DNA of 64,000 nucleotides from Phyllobacterium sp. T1293 (GCF_020731415.2 NZ_CP088273.1:2981001-3045000), one strand, 5' to 3'. Shown: positions 39,698 to 48,786, counted from the first letter of the stretch. Notes: generated from the letters alone by a model not told the origin. A program made the numbers and translations.

Positions 39698-39724
39698 CGG
39701 GCAGTTGGCATATGCCAGTGCCCG
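39698..39724. repeat. 27-bp dyad upstream of the lipoprotein gene
   Basis: Outer arms CGGGCA/TGCCCG enclose a perfect inner palindrome TGGCATATGCCA. It lies about 63 bp upstream of the lipoprotein start, in the right place for an operator. No binding protein is known. Confidence 0.4.
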
Positions 39725-39804
39725 AAATATGTCCGTGCGCATCCACGTTATAGAAACAGCGGCCCCTTCATTTCGAATACGTTTTTCAAGCTGCCCTCAA
39801 CATG

Positions 39805-39840
39805 CGATACTCCGATCTGAAGGGTTTCAGCGGAGTATCG
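39805..39840 (+). promoter_or_regulatory. Leader hairpin that contains the ribosome-binding site of the 59-residue ORF
   Basis: Perfect 10-bp arms CGATACTCCG (39805-39814) and CGGAGTATCG (39831-39840), extended inside by CTGAA/TTCAG with a two-base bulge. The 3' arm holds CGGAG, the likely Shine-Dalgarno sequence, 9 bases before the ATG at 39845. The fold would hide the ribosome site. No T run follows, so it is not a terminator. Confidence 0.55.
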
Positions 39841-39844
39841 GCGC

Positions 39845-40024
39845 ATGATCCGGGTTATCATCATTCTCGCACTGCTCGTTCTCGTCCTGTTTTTAATCTA
39901 CAGTATCGTCGGCAGTATCCGTAAGAAGCAGATCGACTGGACCGGGATTGGTGTTGCGATTGCCTTGATTGCCCTTGCTCTTTATCTGCGCGGGATGACC
40001 GGCATAGGCGGTGTCGGTTTCTGA
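39845..40024 (+). CDS. 59-residue two-helix membrane protein
   Basis: A short frame of 59 codons: MIRVIIILALLVLVLFLIYS (first helix), a basic turn SIRKKQIDW, then GIGVAIALIALALYLRGM (second helix) and a Gly-rich end. The even hydrophobicity, charge placement and GGAG ribosome site support a real gene, although it is short. It does not match a family I know. It lies between the lipoprotein gene (divergent) and uxaA (same direction), and its ribosome site is inside a strong hairpin. Confidence 0.6.
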   Translation: MIRVIIILALLVLVLFLIYSIVGSIRKKQIDWTGIGVAIALIALALYLRGMTGIGGVGF

Positions 40025-40078
40025 CAGTTCGGCCCTTTATGGTCACCTTGACACATTGCAACCTCACATCAGGCGAAT

Positions 40079-40088
40079 TAATATATTA
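40079..40088. promoter_or_regulatory. Predicted hexuronate operator, copy 1 (uxaA)
   Basis: Perfect palindrome TAATATATTA, 19 bp before the uxaA start. The same ten bases occur at 45824-45833 and 48952-48961 in front of other uronate genes. A likely site for the GntR regulator at 49088. Confidence 0.6.
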
Positions 40089-40107
40089 GTCTACTCAGGA
40101 GACTTTC

Positions 40108-41634
40108 ATGGATACGCTTATTTCCCCACGCCATCTGCGCCTTCACACGACTGATAATGTGGTGGTGGCGGTGGATGCCTTTCAGGCAGGCCAGCATGTG
40201 GAGAATGTGACCGTCAAAGACCGGGTTCCGCGTGGTCACAAGCTGGCATCAAAACCAATCGCCATGGGTGAACCGGTGCGCAAATTCGGCCAGATCATCG
40301 GCTCGGCATCAAAAACCATCGAGCCGGGTGAATGGGTGCATGAGCACAATCTCGATTTCAGCAGCTTTGCGCGTCAGCCCGATAGTAGCCACGAAACCCA
40401 TTCCAGCGGCATATTGCCGGTTGGGCAACAGGCGACCTTTCAGGGGTTCCGCCGCGCCAGCGGGCGGGCGGGAACGCGCAACTATATCGGCGTACTGACG
40501 TCGGTCAATTGCTCCGCATCTGTCGCCCGCTTTATCGCCGAAGCCGTGCAGCGCTCCGGAATCCTTGATGAATATCCGATGATCGATGGGATCATTCCGC
40601 TGGTGCATGGCGGCGGCTGCGCGCTTGATGTGAAGGGCGAGGGTTATGAGGTGCTCAAGCGTACGCAATGGGGCTATGCCACCAACCCGAATATCGCTGC
40701 CGTGCTGATGGTCGGCCTTGGCTGCGAAGGGTTCCAGATCGGGCGCTGGAAGGAAGCCTATAATATCGTCGAAAGCGATACATTCCGCAGCCTGACCATT
40801 CAGGAAGTGGGTGGCACCCGCAAGACGATGGAAGCCGGCATTGCCGCCGTGCGCGATATGCTGCCGACAGCGGCCAATGTGAAGCGCGAGACCATTCCTG
40901 CTTCCGAGCTGATGCTGGCCTTGCAATGCGGCGGCTCTGACGGCTATTCCGGCATCACCGCCAATCCGGCGCTGGGTGCTGCGGTGGACCTTCTGGTCAA
41001 ACAGGGTGGCACGGCCATTCTCTCCGAAACGCCGGAGATTTATGGTGCCGAGCATCTGCTGATTGAACGCGCCTCCAACCAGGAAGCGGTGACGCGCCTG
41101 CAATCCATCATCGCGTGGTGGGAAGACTATACCGCCCGCAACAAGATGGAGATGAACAACAACCCCTCACCCGGCAACAAGGCGGGCGGTCTGACGACCA
41201 TTCTCGAAAAATCCCTCGGTGCTGTTGCCAAATCCGGCACCACGCCGCTTGAAGCTGTTTATGGCTATGCGGAGCCCGTAACAGCGCATGGGCTCGTTTT
41301 TATGGATACACCCGGCTATGACCCCGTATCGGCCACCGGGCAGGTTGCGGGCGGTGCCAATATTCTCTGCTTCACCACGGGCCGCGGCTCGGCCTATGGC
41401 TGCAAGCCGACGCCGTCGATCAAGCTTGCCACCAACACACCCATGTATACGCAGATGATCGAGGACATGGATATCAATTGCGGCGACGTGCTTGACGGTG
41501 TGTCGATTGAAGATAAGGGACGCGAAATCTTTGAGCAGGTTTTGCGCGTAGCCTCAGGCGAGCGCAGCAAATCCGAACTGCTTGGTTATGGCGACGCGGA
41601 ATTCGTGCCATGGCAGATCGGCGCGACGATGTAA
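40108..41634 (+). CDS. uxaA: Altronate dehydratase
   Basis: Dehydrates D-altronate to 2-keto-3-deoxygluconate in galacturonate catabolism. The 508-residue protein joins an N-terminal SAF domain (about 1-90) with the large UxaA domain: GRAGTRNYIGVLTSVNCSAS, HGGGCALD, MVGLGCEGFQI, LQCGGSDGYSGITANPALG and CFTTGRGSAYGCKPTPSIK. It has an AGGAG site and a predicted operator at 40079-40088 upstream, and is followed by a terminator. It sits apart from the rest of the uronate genes but is tied to them by the shared operator. Confidence 0.94.
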   Translation: MDTLISPRHLRLHTTDNVVVAVDAFQAGQHVENVTVKDRVPRGHKLASKPIAMGEPVRKFGQIIGSASKTIEPGEWVHEHNLDFSSFARQPDSSHETHSSGILPVGQQATFQGFRRASGRAGTRNYIGVLTSVNCSASVARFIAEAVQRSGILDEYPMIDGIIPLVHGGGCALDVKGEGYEVLKRTQWGYATNPNIAAVLMVGLGCEGFQIGRWKEAYNIVESDTFRSLTIQEVGGTRKTMEAGIAAVRDMLPTAANVKRETIPASELMLALQCGGSDGYSGITANPALGAAVDLLVKQGGTAILSETPEIYGAEHLLIERASNQEAVTRLQSIIAWWEDYTARNKMEMNNNPSPGNKAGGLTTILEKSLGAVAKSGTTPLEAVYGYAEPVTAHGLVFMDTPGYDPVSATGQVAGGANILCFTTGRGSAYGCKPTPSIKLATNTPMYTQMIEDMDINCGDVLDGVSIEDKGREIFEQVLRVASGERSKSELLGYGDAEFVPWQIGATM

Positions 41635-41655
41635 TCCACGCTTTGGTGCAAAGAA

Positions 41656-41680
41656 AAACGGGAGCCATCGGCTCCCGTTT
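41656..41680. terminator. Bidirectional terminator between uxaA and the ABC operon
   Basis: Perfect 11-bp stem AAACGGGAGCC / GGCTCCCGTTT with an ATC loop. It separates convergent uxaA and the last permease gene. Confidence 0.88.
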
Positions 41681-41688
41681 AATATGAG

Positions 41689-42534
41689 TCAGGCAGCTGA
41701 CTGTTGCTGCTTGGCTCTGGCGACAATCTGTGTCGGATTGACGAAGCGCAGCGCAATCAGCAGCCAGACCAGCGTTGTCACCATATAGACCACGGCCATG
41801 GCATCAATGGATTGGACAGCGCGCACGCCCGACGCAAACACCGAATAGTAGAGCGCGACAACCAGCGTCTGGCTTGTCGGACCTGCCGTCAGGAACGTCA
41901 ATTCAAACATCGCCACTGTGCGCACGAGAACCAGCAGCAGCGAGGCCAGAATACCGGGCAGTAGCATCGGCATCAGCACATGCAGAAACAGGCGGAATGT
42001 GCCTGCGCCAAAGACGCGTGCTGCCGCTTCGACTTTCGGGTCGATCTGCTCGATGAACGGGATCATGACAAGGATAACGAAGGGAACCGTTGGCACGAGA
42101 TTGGCAAGAACCACGCCCCAGAACGTACCGCCGACACCAGCCTGATAAAGAACCGTTGCCAGCGGAATACCAAAGGTGATGGGTGGCACCAGCAAGGGCA
42201 GCAGGAACAAAAGCATGATCAGCTTCTTGCCGGGAAATTCGCGCCGCGCCAAAGCATAAGCAGCCGTGACACCGAGAAGCCCCGACAGGGCAACCACCGT
42301 GAACACGATCTGGAATGTGACGATGAGAACGTCGCTAAGCTGAAATTCCGCCCAGGCGGTAAAATACCATTTTGTTGTCCAACCGGCGGGCAACCATGTA
42401 CCGAGCCAGCGGGTACCGAAGGAGGAAATGATCACGGTTGCGATCATCGCCAACAAATTGATGATGAAGAAGGCGACAATCGCCCAGACGGCAGTAATCC
42501 AGAGCTTTGCGCCAATGGTTGTATCACGGATCAT
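41689..42534 (-). CDS. ABC transporter permease, component 2 (PotC-type)
   Basis: A 281-residue inner-membrane permease with six helices and the binding-protein-dependent transport signature EAARVFGAGTFRLFLHVLMP (coupling helix, about 190-210). It belongs to the spermidine/putrescine- or iron-type importer group (PotC/FbpB-like). It begins 2 bp after the first permease gene ends, so it is translationally coupled. Together with 42537-45757 it forms a complete importer inside the uronate locus; hexuronate or oligouronide uptake is inferred from that context. Confidence 0.9.
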   Translation of the reverse strand: MIRDTTIGAKLWITAVWAIVAFFIINLLAMIATVIISSFGTRWLGTWLPAGWTTKWYFTAWAEFQLSDVLIVTFQIVFTVVALSGLLGVTAAYALARREFPGKKLIMLLFLLPLLVPPITFGIPLATVLYQAGVGGTFWGVVLANLVPTVPFVILVMIPFIEQIDPKVEAAARVFGAGTFRLFLHVLMPMLLPGILASLLLVLVRTVAMFELTFLTAGPTSQTLVVALYYSVFASGVRAVQSIDAMAVVYMVTTLVWLLIALRFVNPTQIVARAKQQQSAA

Positions 42535-42536
42535 GG

Positions 42537-43439
42537 TCAGCCCTTTCCGCCTGCGGTCGAGCCGCGATAGAAGAGATTGCGGATGGCAAGAATGGCCACC
42601 ACGATGGCAAGCTGCACCGTTGCCATGATCATCGCGATGGCCGAGGCCATGGAATAATCATACTGCTCAAACGCCGCCTGATAGGCCGCAATGGAGATGA
42701 CGCGGGTCGGGCCTGCCGGAGCGCCAAGCAGAACTGCCGACGGAAACACGGCAAAAGCCTGCACGAAGGATAGACAGAAGGCGATGGCCAGTCCCGGTAC
42801 AAGCAAGGGCAGCAGGACGAAACGAAAGCGCTGCCAGCTCTTTGCACCATGGGTTGCCGCTGCCTGCTCCAATGCCGGATCAATGCCGGTCACATAGGAT
42901 AGGGTCAGAAGAAACGTGAACGGAAAACCGGTAATGATCAGCGAGGAAAACACACCCCAGTAATTGTTGGTGAGTTTTAAAGGCCGGTCGATCATCCCGA
43001 ACAGCATCAGCGTGCGACTGAACCAGCCCTGCGGGCCGAGATAATTCAAAAGCCCCTCCGCCACCAGCACCGTGCCGAGCGTGACGGGCAGGACGAGAAT
43101 GGTCGTGAGTAACCGCTGGCGGGTCATCAGACGCACCCTGAAAGCGATGGGCAAAGCCAAAGCAATACTGATGACCGTGACGGGCACTGCCAGCCACAGC
43201 GTGGTCAGGATCGTGTCGTAGAGGAAAGGATCAGAGAAGAATTTCTGGTAATTGGCAAAGGCCCCGCCTTCCTTTGGCGTGAAGGAAAGAACCAGCCCGT
43301 AAATGAATGGATAAACAAAGACGGCCAGCAGAAAAAGGACTGCAGGCAGAACGAGGACCGTGACGCCATCAATGCCACGCAAAGCGAGACGCTGGCGCAG
43401 GGACAGACGATCATAAACAGGGGGAGATGAGACAGCCAT
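42537..43439 (-). CDS. ABC transporter permease, component 1 (PotB-type)
   Basis: A 300-residue permease with six helices and the coupling motif QAAATHGAKSWQRFRFVLLP. I chose the ATG at 43439 (MAVSSPPVYDRL), which has GAGGAG seven bases upstream; a GTG at 43451 is also in frame. The gene starts 8 bp after the ATPase stop. It partners the permease at 41689. Confidence 0.9.
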   Translation of the reverse strand: MAVSSPPVYDRLSLRQRLALRGIDGVTVLVLPAVLFLLAVFVYPFIYGLVLSFTPKEGGAFANYQKFFSDPFLYDTILTTLWLAVPVTVISIALALPIAFRVRLMTRQRLLTTILVLPVTLGTVLVAEGLLNYLGPQGWFSRTLMLFGMIDRPLKLTNNYWGVFSSLIITGFPFTFLLTLSYVTGIDPALEQAAATHGAKSWQRFRFVLLPLLVPGLAIAFCLSFVQAFAVFPSAVLLGAPAGPTRVISIAAYQAAFEQYDYSMASAIAMIMATVQLAIVVAILAIRNLFYRGSTAGGKG

Positions 43440-43447
43440 GGCGCTCC

Positions 43448-44515
43448 TCACGCTCCAAAGACCAGCGCACGCGCCGGATCGATTGCCAGCCAGATTGCGC
43501 TGCCAAGCGCTGCCGTCTGGGGCGCATGGAACACCAGCTCCAGCCCTTCAGCGGTGCGGGCCGTGCCAACAAATTCGCGTCCCCGATATTCGATTGTTTC
43601 GACCACAGCTTCCACCGTATTGTCCGAGCGTTGGCCTGCCTCCACATCATCGGCACGGGCGGCAACAATAGCGGTGTCCCCGACTTTCAATGTATCACGC
43701 GCGGTTCCGCTCAAGGTCGCATTGCCCACCGCCACGCCGACCCGCGCATTATCAACGGAAACAACCTTGCCGGTCAGCCGGTTGCGATAGCCCATGAACT
43801 CCGCCACATCGAGATGGTCAGGACGTTCATAGAGATCGCTCGGCGCACCGACCTGCCGGATTTCACCATCGCGCAGAACGACGATACGATCCGCCAGAGA
43901 TAATGCCTCATCCTGATCGTGGGTGACATAGATTGTGGTTGCCCCGAGCTGGTTGTGGATGCGGCGGATTTCGGCGCGCATTTCCAGACGCAGCTTGGCA
44001 TCGAGATTGGATAGAGGTTCGTCCATCAGCACCAGCGGCGGTTCGATAACGATGGCACGCGCAATGGCCACACGCTGCTGCTGGCCACCGGAAAGCTGGC
44101 CCGGCAATTTATGCCCCTGCCCCTGCAGGCGCACCAGATTGAGCGCTTCCTCGACCCGCTTGTCGAGTTCGGCCTTGGCAACGTTGCGCATTTTCAATCC
44201 GAAGCCGATGTTCTGGCGAACGGTCATATGGGGAAACAGCGCATAATTCTGGAACACCATGCCGAAACCGCGATCCTCAGGTTTCAGCGTGTCGATGCGC
44301 TTATCGTCAATGAAAATGCCGCCGCCCGTCGTGGCAAGCAGGCCGGCAATGCAGTTAAGCGCGGTGGACTTGCCGCAGCCTGATGGACCCAGCAAGGCAA
44401 TAAACTCGCCCTTGCGGATCGAAAGCGAAACGTCCTTCAACGCATTATGCGCACCAAAGGCGCGGCTCATACGGTCAAGACGGATTTCCTGGAATGGCGA
44501 AGACGCCAGCAGCAT
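43448..44515 (-). CDS. ABC transporter ATP-binding protein (PotA-type)
   Basis: A 355-residue ATPase: Walker [11 protein letters not shown], signature [15 protein letters not shown], Walker [14 protein letters not shown] and [17 protein letters not shown], then a C-terminal TOBE domain (about 270-350) as in PotA/UgpC/FbpC. The ATG at 44515 has a GAGG site 6 bases upstream; the frame is open further. A perfect hairpin at 44535-44559 lies between it and the binding-protein gene. Confidence 0.93.
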   Translation of the reverse strand: MLLASSPFQEIRLDRMSRAFGAHNALKDVSLSIRKGEFIALLGPSGCGKSTALNCIAGLLATTGGGIFIDDKRIDTLKPEDRGFGMVFQNYALFPHMTVRQNIGFGLKMRNVAKAELDKRVEEALNLVRLQGQGHKLPGQLSGGQQQRVAIARAIVIEPPLVLMDEPLSNLDAKLRLEMRAEIRRIHNQLGATTIYVTHDQDEALSLADRIVVLRDGEIRQVGAPSDLYERPDHLDVAEFMGYRNRLTGKVVSVDNARVGVAVGNATLSGTARDTLKVGDTAIVAARADDVEAGQRSDNTVEAVVETIEYRGREFVGTARTAEGLELVFHAPQTAALGSAIWLAIDPARALVFGA

Positions 44516-44534
44516 GGGATACCTCATAATCATG

Positions 44535-44559
44535 CACCATCCGGGTTGCCCGGATGGTG
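44535..44559. repeat. Intercistronic hairpin between binding-protein and ATPase genes
   Basis: Perfect 10-bp arms CACCATCCGG / CCGGATGGTG with a GTTGC loop and no T run. Such stems after a binding-protein gene often stabilise its mRNA relative to the membrane components. Confidence 0.6.
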
Positions 44560-44575
44560 ACATTGCTTGCATCAA

Positions 44576-45757
44576 TCAGGGCTTCTTACCGGCGACTTCT
44601 TCGTCCCAGCGGCGGAACGCGACGACCATGGCGGATGGATCAAGCGGAACCTCGATTGGATTGTTGGCAATCCAATCGGCATATTCCTTACGGCCAAATT
44701 CGGCCAGAGCATCCTGACTTTCCTTCGGCGCCATGGAGAGCGGCACGTCCTTGACCGCAGGACCCGGATAGAAATAACCCTGATCGTAGGTATAGGCCTG
44801 CTGTTCCGGCGTGAGCAGGAAGCTCATCAGGTCGAGAAGTACGGCAAGTTTTTCATCTGATATGCCTTTTGGCACGCACATATAATGCGCATCGGCAACC
44901 CAGTGGAAACCTTTCAGCGGGGCGACGGCAGCTTCCTTCGGCACGACACCGAGCACGCGTGGGTTAATATCCCAGCCCGTGGTGGAAACGGTCATATCGC
45001 GCGTGCCTTCACCAAGCTCCTTCATCAGAGCGCCGGTGCCGGTTGGATAATACTCGATGTATTTGTGCAGTTCTTTCAGATACGCCCACGTCTTGTCCCA
45101 GCCCTTGACCGGATCATGCGGGTCGCTGTCGCCAAGCAGATAGGGCAGACCCATCAGGAAAGTACGGCCCGGACCTGAATTGGCAGGACGGGCATAAAGG
45201 AATTTGTTCGGGTTTTCCTTGGCCCAGGCCAGAAGCTCTTCGGCTGTTGTCGGAACCTTCTTTACCCGGTCTGGCATATATTCAAGCAGCGGGCCTGATG
45301 GGTAATAGGTGACGACCACGCCGTGGTCCTTGCCGAGCGCCAGCATGCGGTGCGCCGGTTCCTGATAAATTGCCTTCAGATCCGGCAATGAAGCCGAATG
45401 ATCAGGCAGAAGCTTGACCCACAGGCCCTGATCCAGACCAGCGGACAAGGCGTCAGTTCCGGTTAGAACCAGATCGATATCGAGCCGGTTGGCCGCCTGC
45501 TGCGCCTTCAGCTTTCCCGGAAGTTCAGGTGCGGGCGCTTTGGTGAAAGTGATCTTGGACACGAGATTGGGCTTGGCAGCCGCATAATTCTCGATGGCCT
45601 TCTGCGTCAGGGCCAGATTGCCCGCCACATCGGCAACGTTGAGAGCGACCGGAGATGTCGGCAATGCCAGTTTCGTCTGAGCAAAGAGGCGCGTGGCCGG
45701 TAGCGTCGCCAGTGCTGCCATGCCACCAATGGCTTGTCTGCGCGTGATGCGGATCAT
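44576..45757 (-). CDS. ABC substrate-binding protein (PotD/Fbp-type), Tat signal
   Basis: A 393-residue periplasmic binding protein. The N-terminus RITRRQAIGG followed by a hydrophobic stretch ending LFAQ is a twin-arginine signal. The mature part is a family-1/8 extracellular binding protein (TGTDALSAGLDQGLWVKLL, YYPSGPLLEYMPDRVK). It has a GGGAGGAAG ribosome site and a predicted operator about 67 bp upstream. The ligand is unknown; a uronate is proposed from the gene neighbours. Confidence 0.9.
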   Translation of the reverse strand: MIRITRRQAIGGMAALATLPATRLFAQTKLALPTSPVALNVADVAGNLALTQKAIENYAAAKPNLVSKITFTKAPAPELPGKLKAQQAANRLDIDLVLTGTDALSAGLDQGLWVKLLPDHSASLPDLKAIYQEPAHRMLALGKDHGVVVTYYPSGPLLEYMPDRVKKVPTTAEELLAWAKENPNKFLYARPANSGPGRTFLMGLPYLLGDSDPHDPVKGWDKTWAYLKELHKYIEYYPTGTGALMKELGEGTRDMTVSTTGWDINPRVLGVVPKEAAVAPLKGFHWVADAHYMCVPKGISDEKLAVLLDLMSFLLTPEQQAYTYDQGYFYPGPAVKDVPLSMAPKESQDALAEFGRKEYADWIANNPIEVPLDPSAMVVAFRRWDEEVAGKKP

Positions 45758-45823
45758 TGTCTTCCTCCCAATTGTTCCCGGTTTATTGATCGGCGGCTAT
45801 CTCCCAGCCGCTCATTTGTAACT

Positions 45824-45833
45824 TAATATATTA
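45824..45833. promoter_or_regulatory. Predicted hexuronate operator, copy 2 (ABC operon)
   Basis: TAATATATTA, 67 bp before the binding-protein start, in the 117-bp gap between it and the end of the uxuB-type gene. It shares its downstream flank (ATCTATC versus GTCTACTC and GTATGTC) with copies 1 and 3. Confidence 0.6.
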
Positions 45834-45874
45834 ATCTATCAGTTTCAGATAGCAAGCGCTTTCACCCCACGGGT

Positions 45875-47356
45875 TTAAAGGTTGGCAACCGTTCGGGCCG
45901 CCCCCTGTTCCAGCAGTTTTGTCAGCGCATTGCCAATCACCTCGCGAAATTCCCGGTTTGCCGGAAGATCACTGCCGAATATCTGCTCCATTCCGAGATA
46001 AGCTTCCAGAAGCGCAGAGGCCGATGTCTTTCCTGCCGTGCGCGCCCTGAATTCACTGGCAAGGGGATCGCGGACATCGATAGCCTTGCCGTTTTCATCT
46101 GTCCCGGTGGCGTAGCGCATCCAGCCGGCAACGCCCAATGCCATCAGGTCAAACGGTGCGTTCTGTTCCAGACGGACACGAATCGTATTGAGCAGACGCT
46201 GCGGCAGCTTTTGCGAGCCATCCATGGCGATCTGCCAGGTCCTGTGCCGCAAGGCTGTGTTTTGGAACCGTTCACGCAGCTGCACCTTGTAAGCCTCAAG
46301 ATCAAAACCGGGCAATTTTGGCAGTGTCGGGGTGATTTCCTTATCCATCATCCGCTCGATAAGTGCGGCAAAACCATTGCCAGCCATGGCATCGGAAACG
46401 GTTTCATGCCCCGCGAGATAACCAAGGTAGGCCAATGTCGAATGGCTACCATTCAGGAGGCGCAGCTTCATCAGTTCGAATGCATCAACATCTTCAACGA
46501 AGGTAACGCCTGCCTTTTCCCATGCCGGACGACCTGTAGGAAAATGATCTTCCACCACCCATTGCGTGAACGGTTCCGTCATGATCGGCCAGCGATCGGC
46601 AAGCCCGGTGGCGTCAGTGACGGCAGTGCGATCCGCATCGGTCGTTGCAGGCACAATCCGGTCCACCATCGTCGATGGAAAGGCTACGTTGTCCCGGATG
46701 AACGCACCCAGTTCAGCGCTCCGCAGTTCGGCAAAGCGCGTGACCACCCGTTTCAGGGTCTGCCCATTCGCAGGCAGATTATCGCAGGATAGAAGTGTGA
46801 AAGGTTCGGTGCCATTGGCACGCCGCCGGGCCAATGCCTCGACGATAAAGCCGATGGCCGAGCGCGGTGTGGCAGGATTGGCAAGATCATGCGTGATATC
46901 GGGGTGGCTTTCATCCAGCGATGCGGAAGCGGGCGCATAACAGTAGCCCTTCTCCGTGATGGTGAGGGAGACAATCCTGATCGCGGGATCGCTCATGGCC
47001 ACGAGCAAAGCTTCAGGGCTATCAGGCGCAACCAGCACATCTTTGATGCTGCCGATGATCCGGTAGCTGCTACCACCGCCGTCTCTGACTGCAACAGTAT
47101 AAAGCCCGTCCTGTGGGCCAAGCGCATCCCGCGTGTCGGCGCTGCGCAAAGAGGCACCCAGAATGCCCCAATTGAGATCACCTTGTGAAAGCACGCTGTC
47201 CGTATAGACAGCCTGATGCGCGCGGTGAAAGGCACCGATACCGAGGTGTACAATGCCCGTTTTAACCCGGCTGCGGTCGTATTCGGGTATTGCCACACTT
47301 GCTGCCAGCTTTGGCAGATTGGCAGTGGAAAGATATGTCTGGTGGGTATCGGCCAT
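45875..47356 (-). CDS. uxuB: Mannitol dehydrogenase family reductase (fructuronate reductase type)
   Basis: NAD-dependent reduction of D-fructuronate to D-mannonate, or of tagaturonate. The 493-residue protein has the family signature KLRLLNGSHSTLAYLGYLAG (about 292-311) and VHLGIGAFHRAHQAVYTD at the N-terminus. It begins 30 bp after uxaC, in one operon. Only one such reductase is in the locus although both UxaA and UxuA are present, so it may serve both uronate branches, or a second one lies elsewhere. Mannitol or arabitol dehydrogenase activity cannot be ruled out from sequence alone. Confidence 0.87.
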   Translation of the reverse strand: MADTHQTYLSTANLPKLAASVAIPEYDRSRVKTGIVHLGIGAFHRAHQAVYTDSVLSQGDLNWGILGASLRSADTRDALGPQDGLYTVAVRDGGGSSYRIIGSIKDVLVAPDSPEALLVAMSDPAIRIVSLTITEKGYCYAPASASLDESHPDITHDLANPATPRSAIGFIVEALARRRANGTEPFTLLSCDNLPANGQTLKRVVTRFAELRSAELGAFIRDNVAFPSTMVDRIVPATTDADRTAVTDATGLADRWPIMTEPFTQWVVEDHFPTGRPAWEKAGVTFVEDVDAFELMKLRLLNGSHSTLAYLGYLAGHETVSDAMAGNGFAALIERMMDKEITPTLPKLPGFDLEAYKVQLRERFQNTALRHRTWQIAMDGSQKLPQRLLNTIRVRLEQNAPFDLMALGVAGWMRYATGTDENGKAIDVRDPLASEFRARTAGKTSASALLEAYLGMEQIFGSDLPANREFREVIGNALTKLLEQGAARTVANL

Positions 47357-47385
47357 TTGATGCCTGCAATCCTGTCTGTTCTGTT

Positions 47386-48786
47386 TCAGAGACGGTAGGC
47401 CTGCTTGGCCAGCCGGTAGCTCAGATCATGGGCGACCTCATGCGCCTCATCCTCATCAAGCCGGTGGTCGGCAACGAGCCGCGCCAGATAAGCGCAATCG
47501 ACACGGCGGGCCATGTCATGGCGGGCGGGAATAGAGAGATAGGCGCGCGTATCATCATTGAAGCCGACCGTATTGTAGAATCCGGCCGTCTCCGTCGTCA
47601 GTTCGCGAAAGCGGCGCATACCCTCCGGGCTGTCATAGAACCACCATGCGGGTCCAAGCCGCAAGGCGGGATAATGCCCGGCCAATGGCGCCAGTTCGCG
47701 GCTATAGCTGGTTTCATCCAGTGTAAAGAGAATAAGTGTCAGACGCGGATCATTGCCAAAGGCATCAAGCAGTGGCTTCAGTTCCTCGACATAGCCGGTT
47801 GAGCGCGGAATGTCGGCACCCTTGTCAGGGCCGAAACCGGCAAATACCTGCGCATTGTGGTTGCGGAAGGAACCGGGATGAATCTGCATGACCAGACCGT
47901 CATCAATACTCATCCGCGCCATTTCCGTCAGCATCTGAGCCCGGAAAAGATCCGCGTCGGCGCTGGAAACCTTTGCTTTAAGCACCCGCTCGAAGAGAGC
48001 CGTTGCATCAGCCAGGGAAAGGTCGGCCGTGCGGGCATTGGGATGGCCGTGATCGCTTGAGGTGGCTCCGCGTGCTTTGAAATAGGCGCGGCGGTTGCGA
48101 TGGGCTTCAAGATAGCCTTGGTAATCAAGGGACGTACCAGCAAGGGCAACGAGCTTTTCGACGTTCTTGAGAAAGCCCGGACGCGACGCGTCAATGACCG
48201 CATCGGGCCGGTAGGCGGGAACCACGCGCCCCTGCCAACCGGATTTCAGGATCGTGTCATGGGCTACCAGATCATCGGTCGCGGCGTCGGTTGTGGAGAT
48301 CACCTCGATGCCGAACTGTTTGTACAGCGCGCGCGGGCGCATGGATGGATCATCAAGTCTTTCGGCAATACGGTCATAGAGCTGATCCGCATTGGCTTCG
48401 GTCAGCCGCTCCTCAATACCGAAAACCGCTTCCATGGCATGCTCAAACCACAGGCGCGACGGCGTGCCGCGAAACAGGTACCAATGCCTGGCAAAGAGCC
48501 GCCATATTTTGCGCGCGTCGGTTTCGACAGGTCCGCCGTCGTGACGCGGCACACCGAGGTCCTCCAGTCTGATACCTTGAGAATAGAGCATGCGGAAAAT
48601 ATAATGATCAGGCTTGACGAACAGGCTGGCCGGATCAGGAAATGCCTCGTCATGCGCATACCACAGCGGGTCCGTATGGCCGTGCGGCGAAATGATAGGC
48701 AGATGTTCGACTTCGGTAAAAAGACGCCGGGCAATGATGCGGGCATCGGCCTCTATAGGAAAAAGTCGGTCTGGATGGAGAGGCAT
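47386..48786 (-). CDS. uxaC: Glucuronate isomerase
   Basis: First step: isomerises D-glucuronate to D-fructuronate and D-galacturonate to D-tagaturonate. The 466-residue protein has the amidohydrolase-like motif ISPHGHTDP (metal ligands) near residue 33, YKQFGIEVISTTDAATDDL, and AYRPDAVIDASRP. It has an AAGGA site and a predicted operator 166 bp upstream. It is the first gene of a uxaC-uxuB unit. Confidence 0.95.
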   Translation of the reverse strand: MPLHPDRLFPIEADARIIARRLFTEVEHLPIISPHGHTDPLWYAHDEAFPDPASLFVKPDHYIFRMLYSQGIRLEDLGVPRHDGGPVETDARKIWRLFARHWYLFRGTPSRLWFEHAMEAVFGIEERLTEANADQLYDRIAERLDDPSMRPRALYKQFGIEVISTTDAATDDLVAHDTILKSGWQGRVVPAYRPDAVIDASRPGFLKNVEKLVALAGTSLDYQGYLEAHRNRRAYFKARGATSSDHGHPNARTADLSLADATALFERVLKAKVSSADADLFRAQMLTEMARMSIDDGLVMQIHPGSFRNHNAQVFAGFGPDKGADIPRSTGYVEELKPLLDAFGNDPRLTLILFTLDETSYSRELAPLAGHYPALRLGPAWWFYDSPEGMRRFRELTTETAGFYNTVGFNDDTRAYLSIPARHDMARRVDCAYLARLVADHRLDEDEAHEVAHDLSYRLAKQAYRL

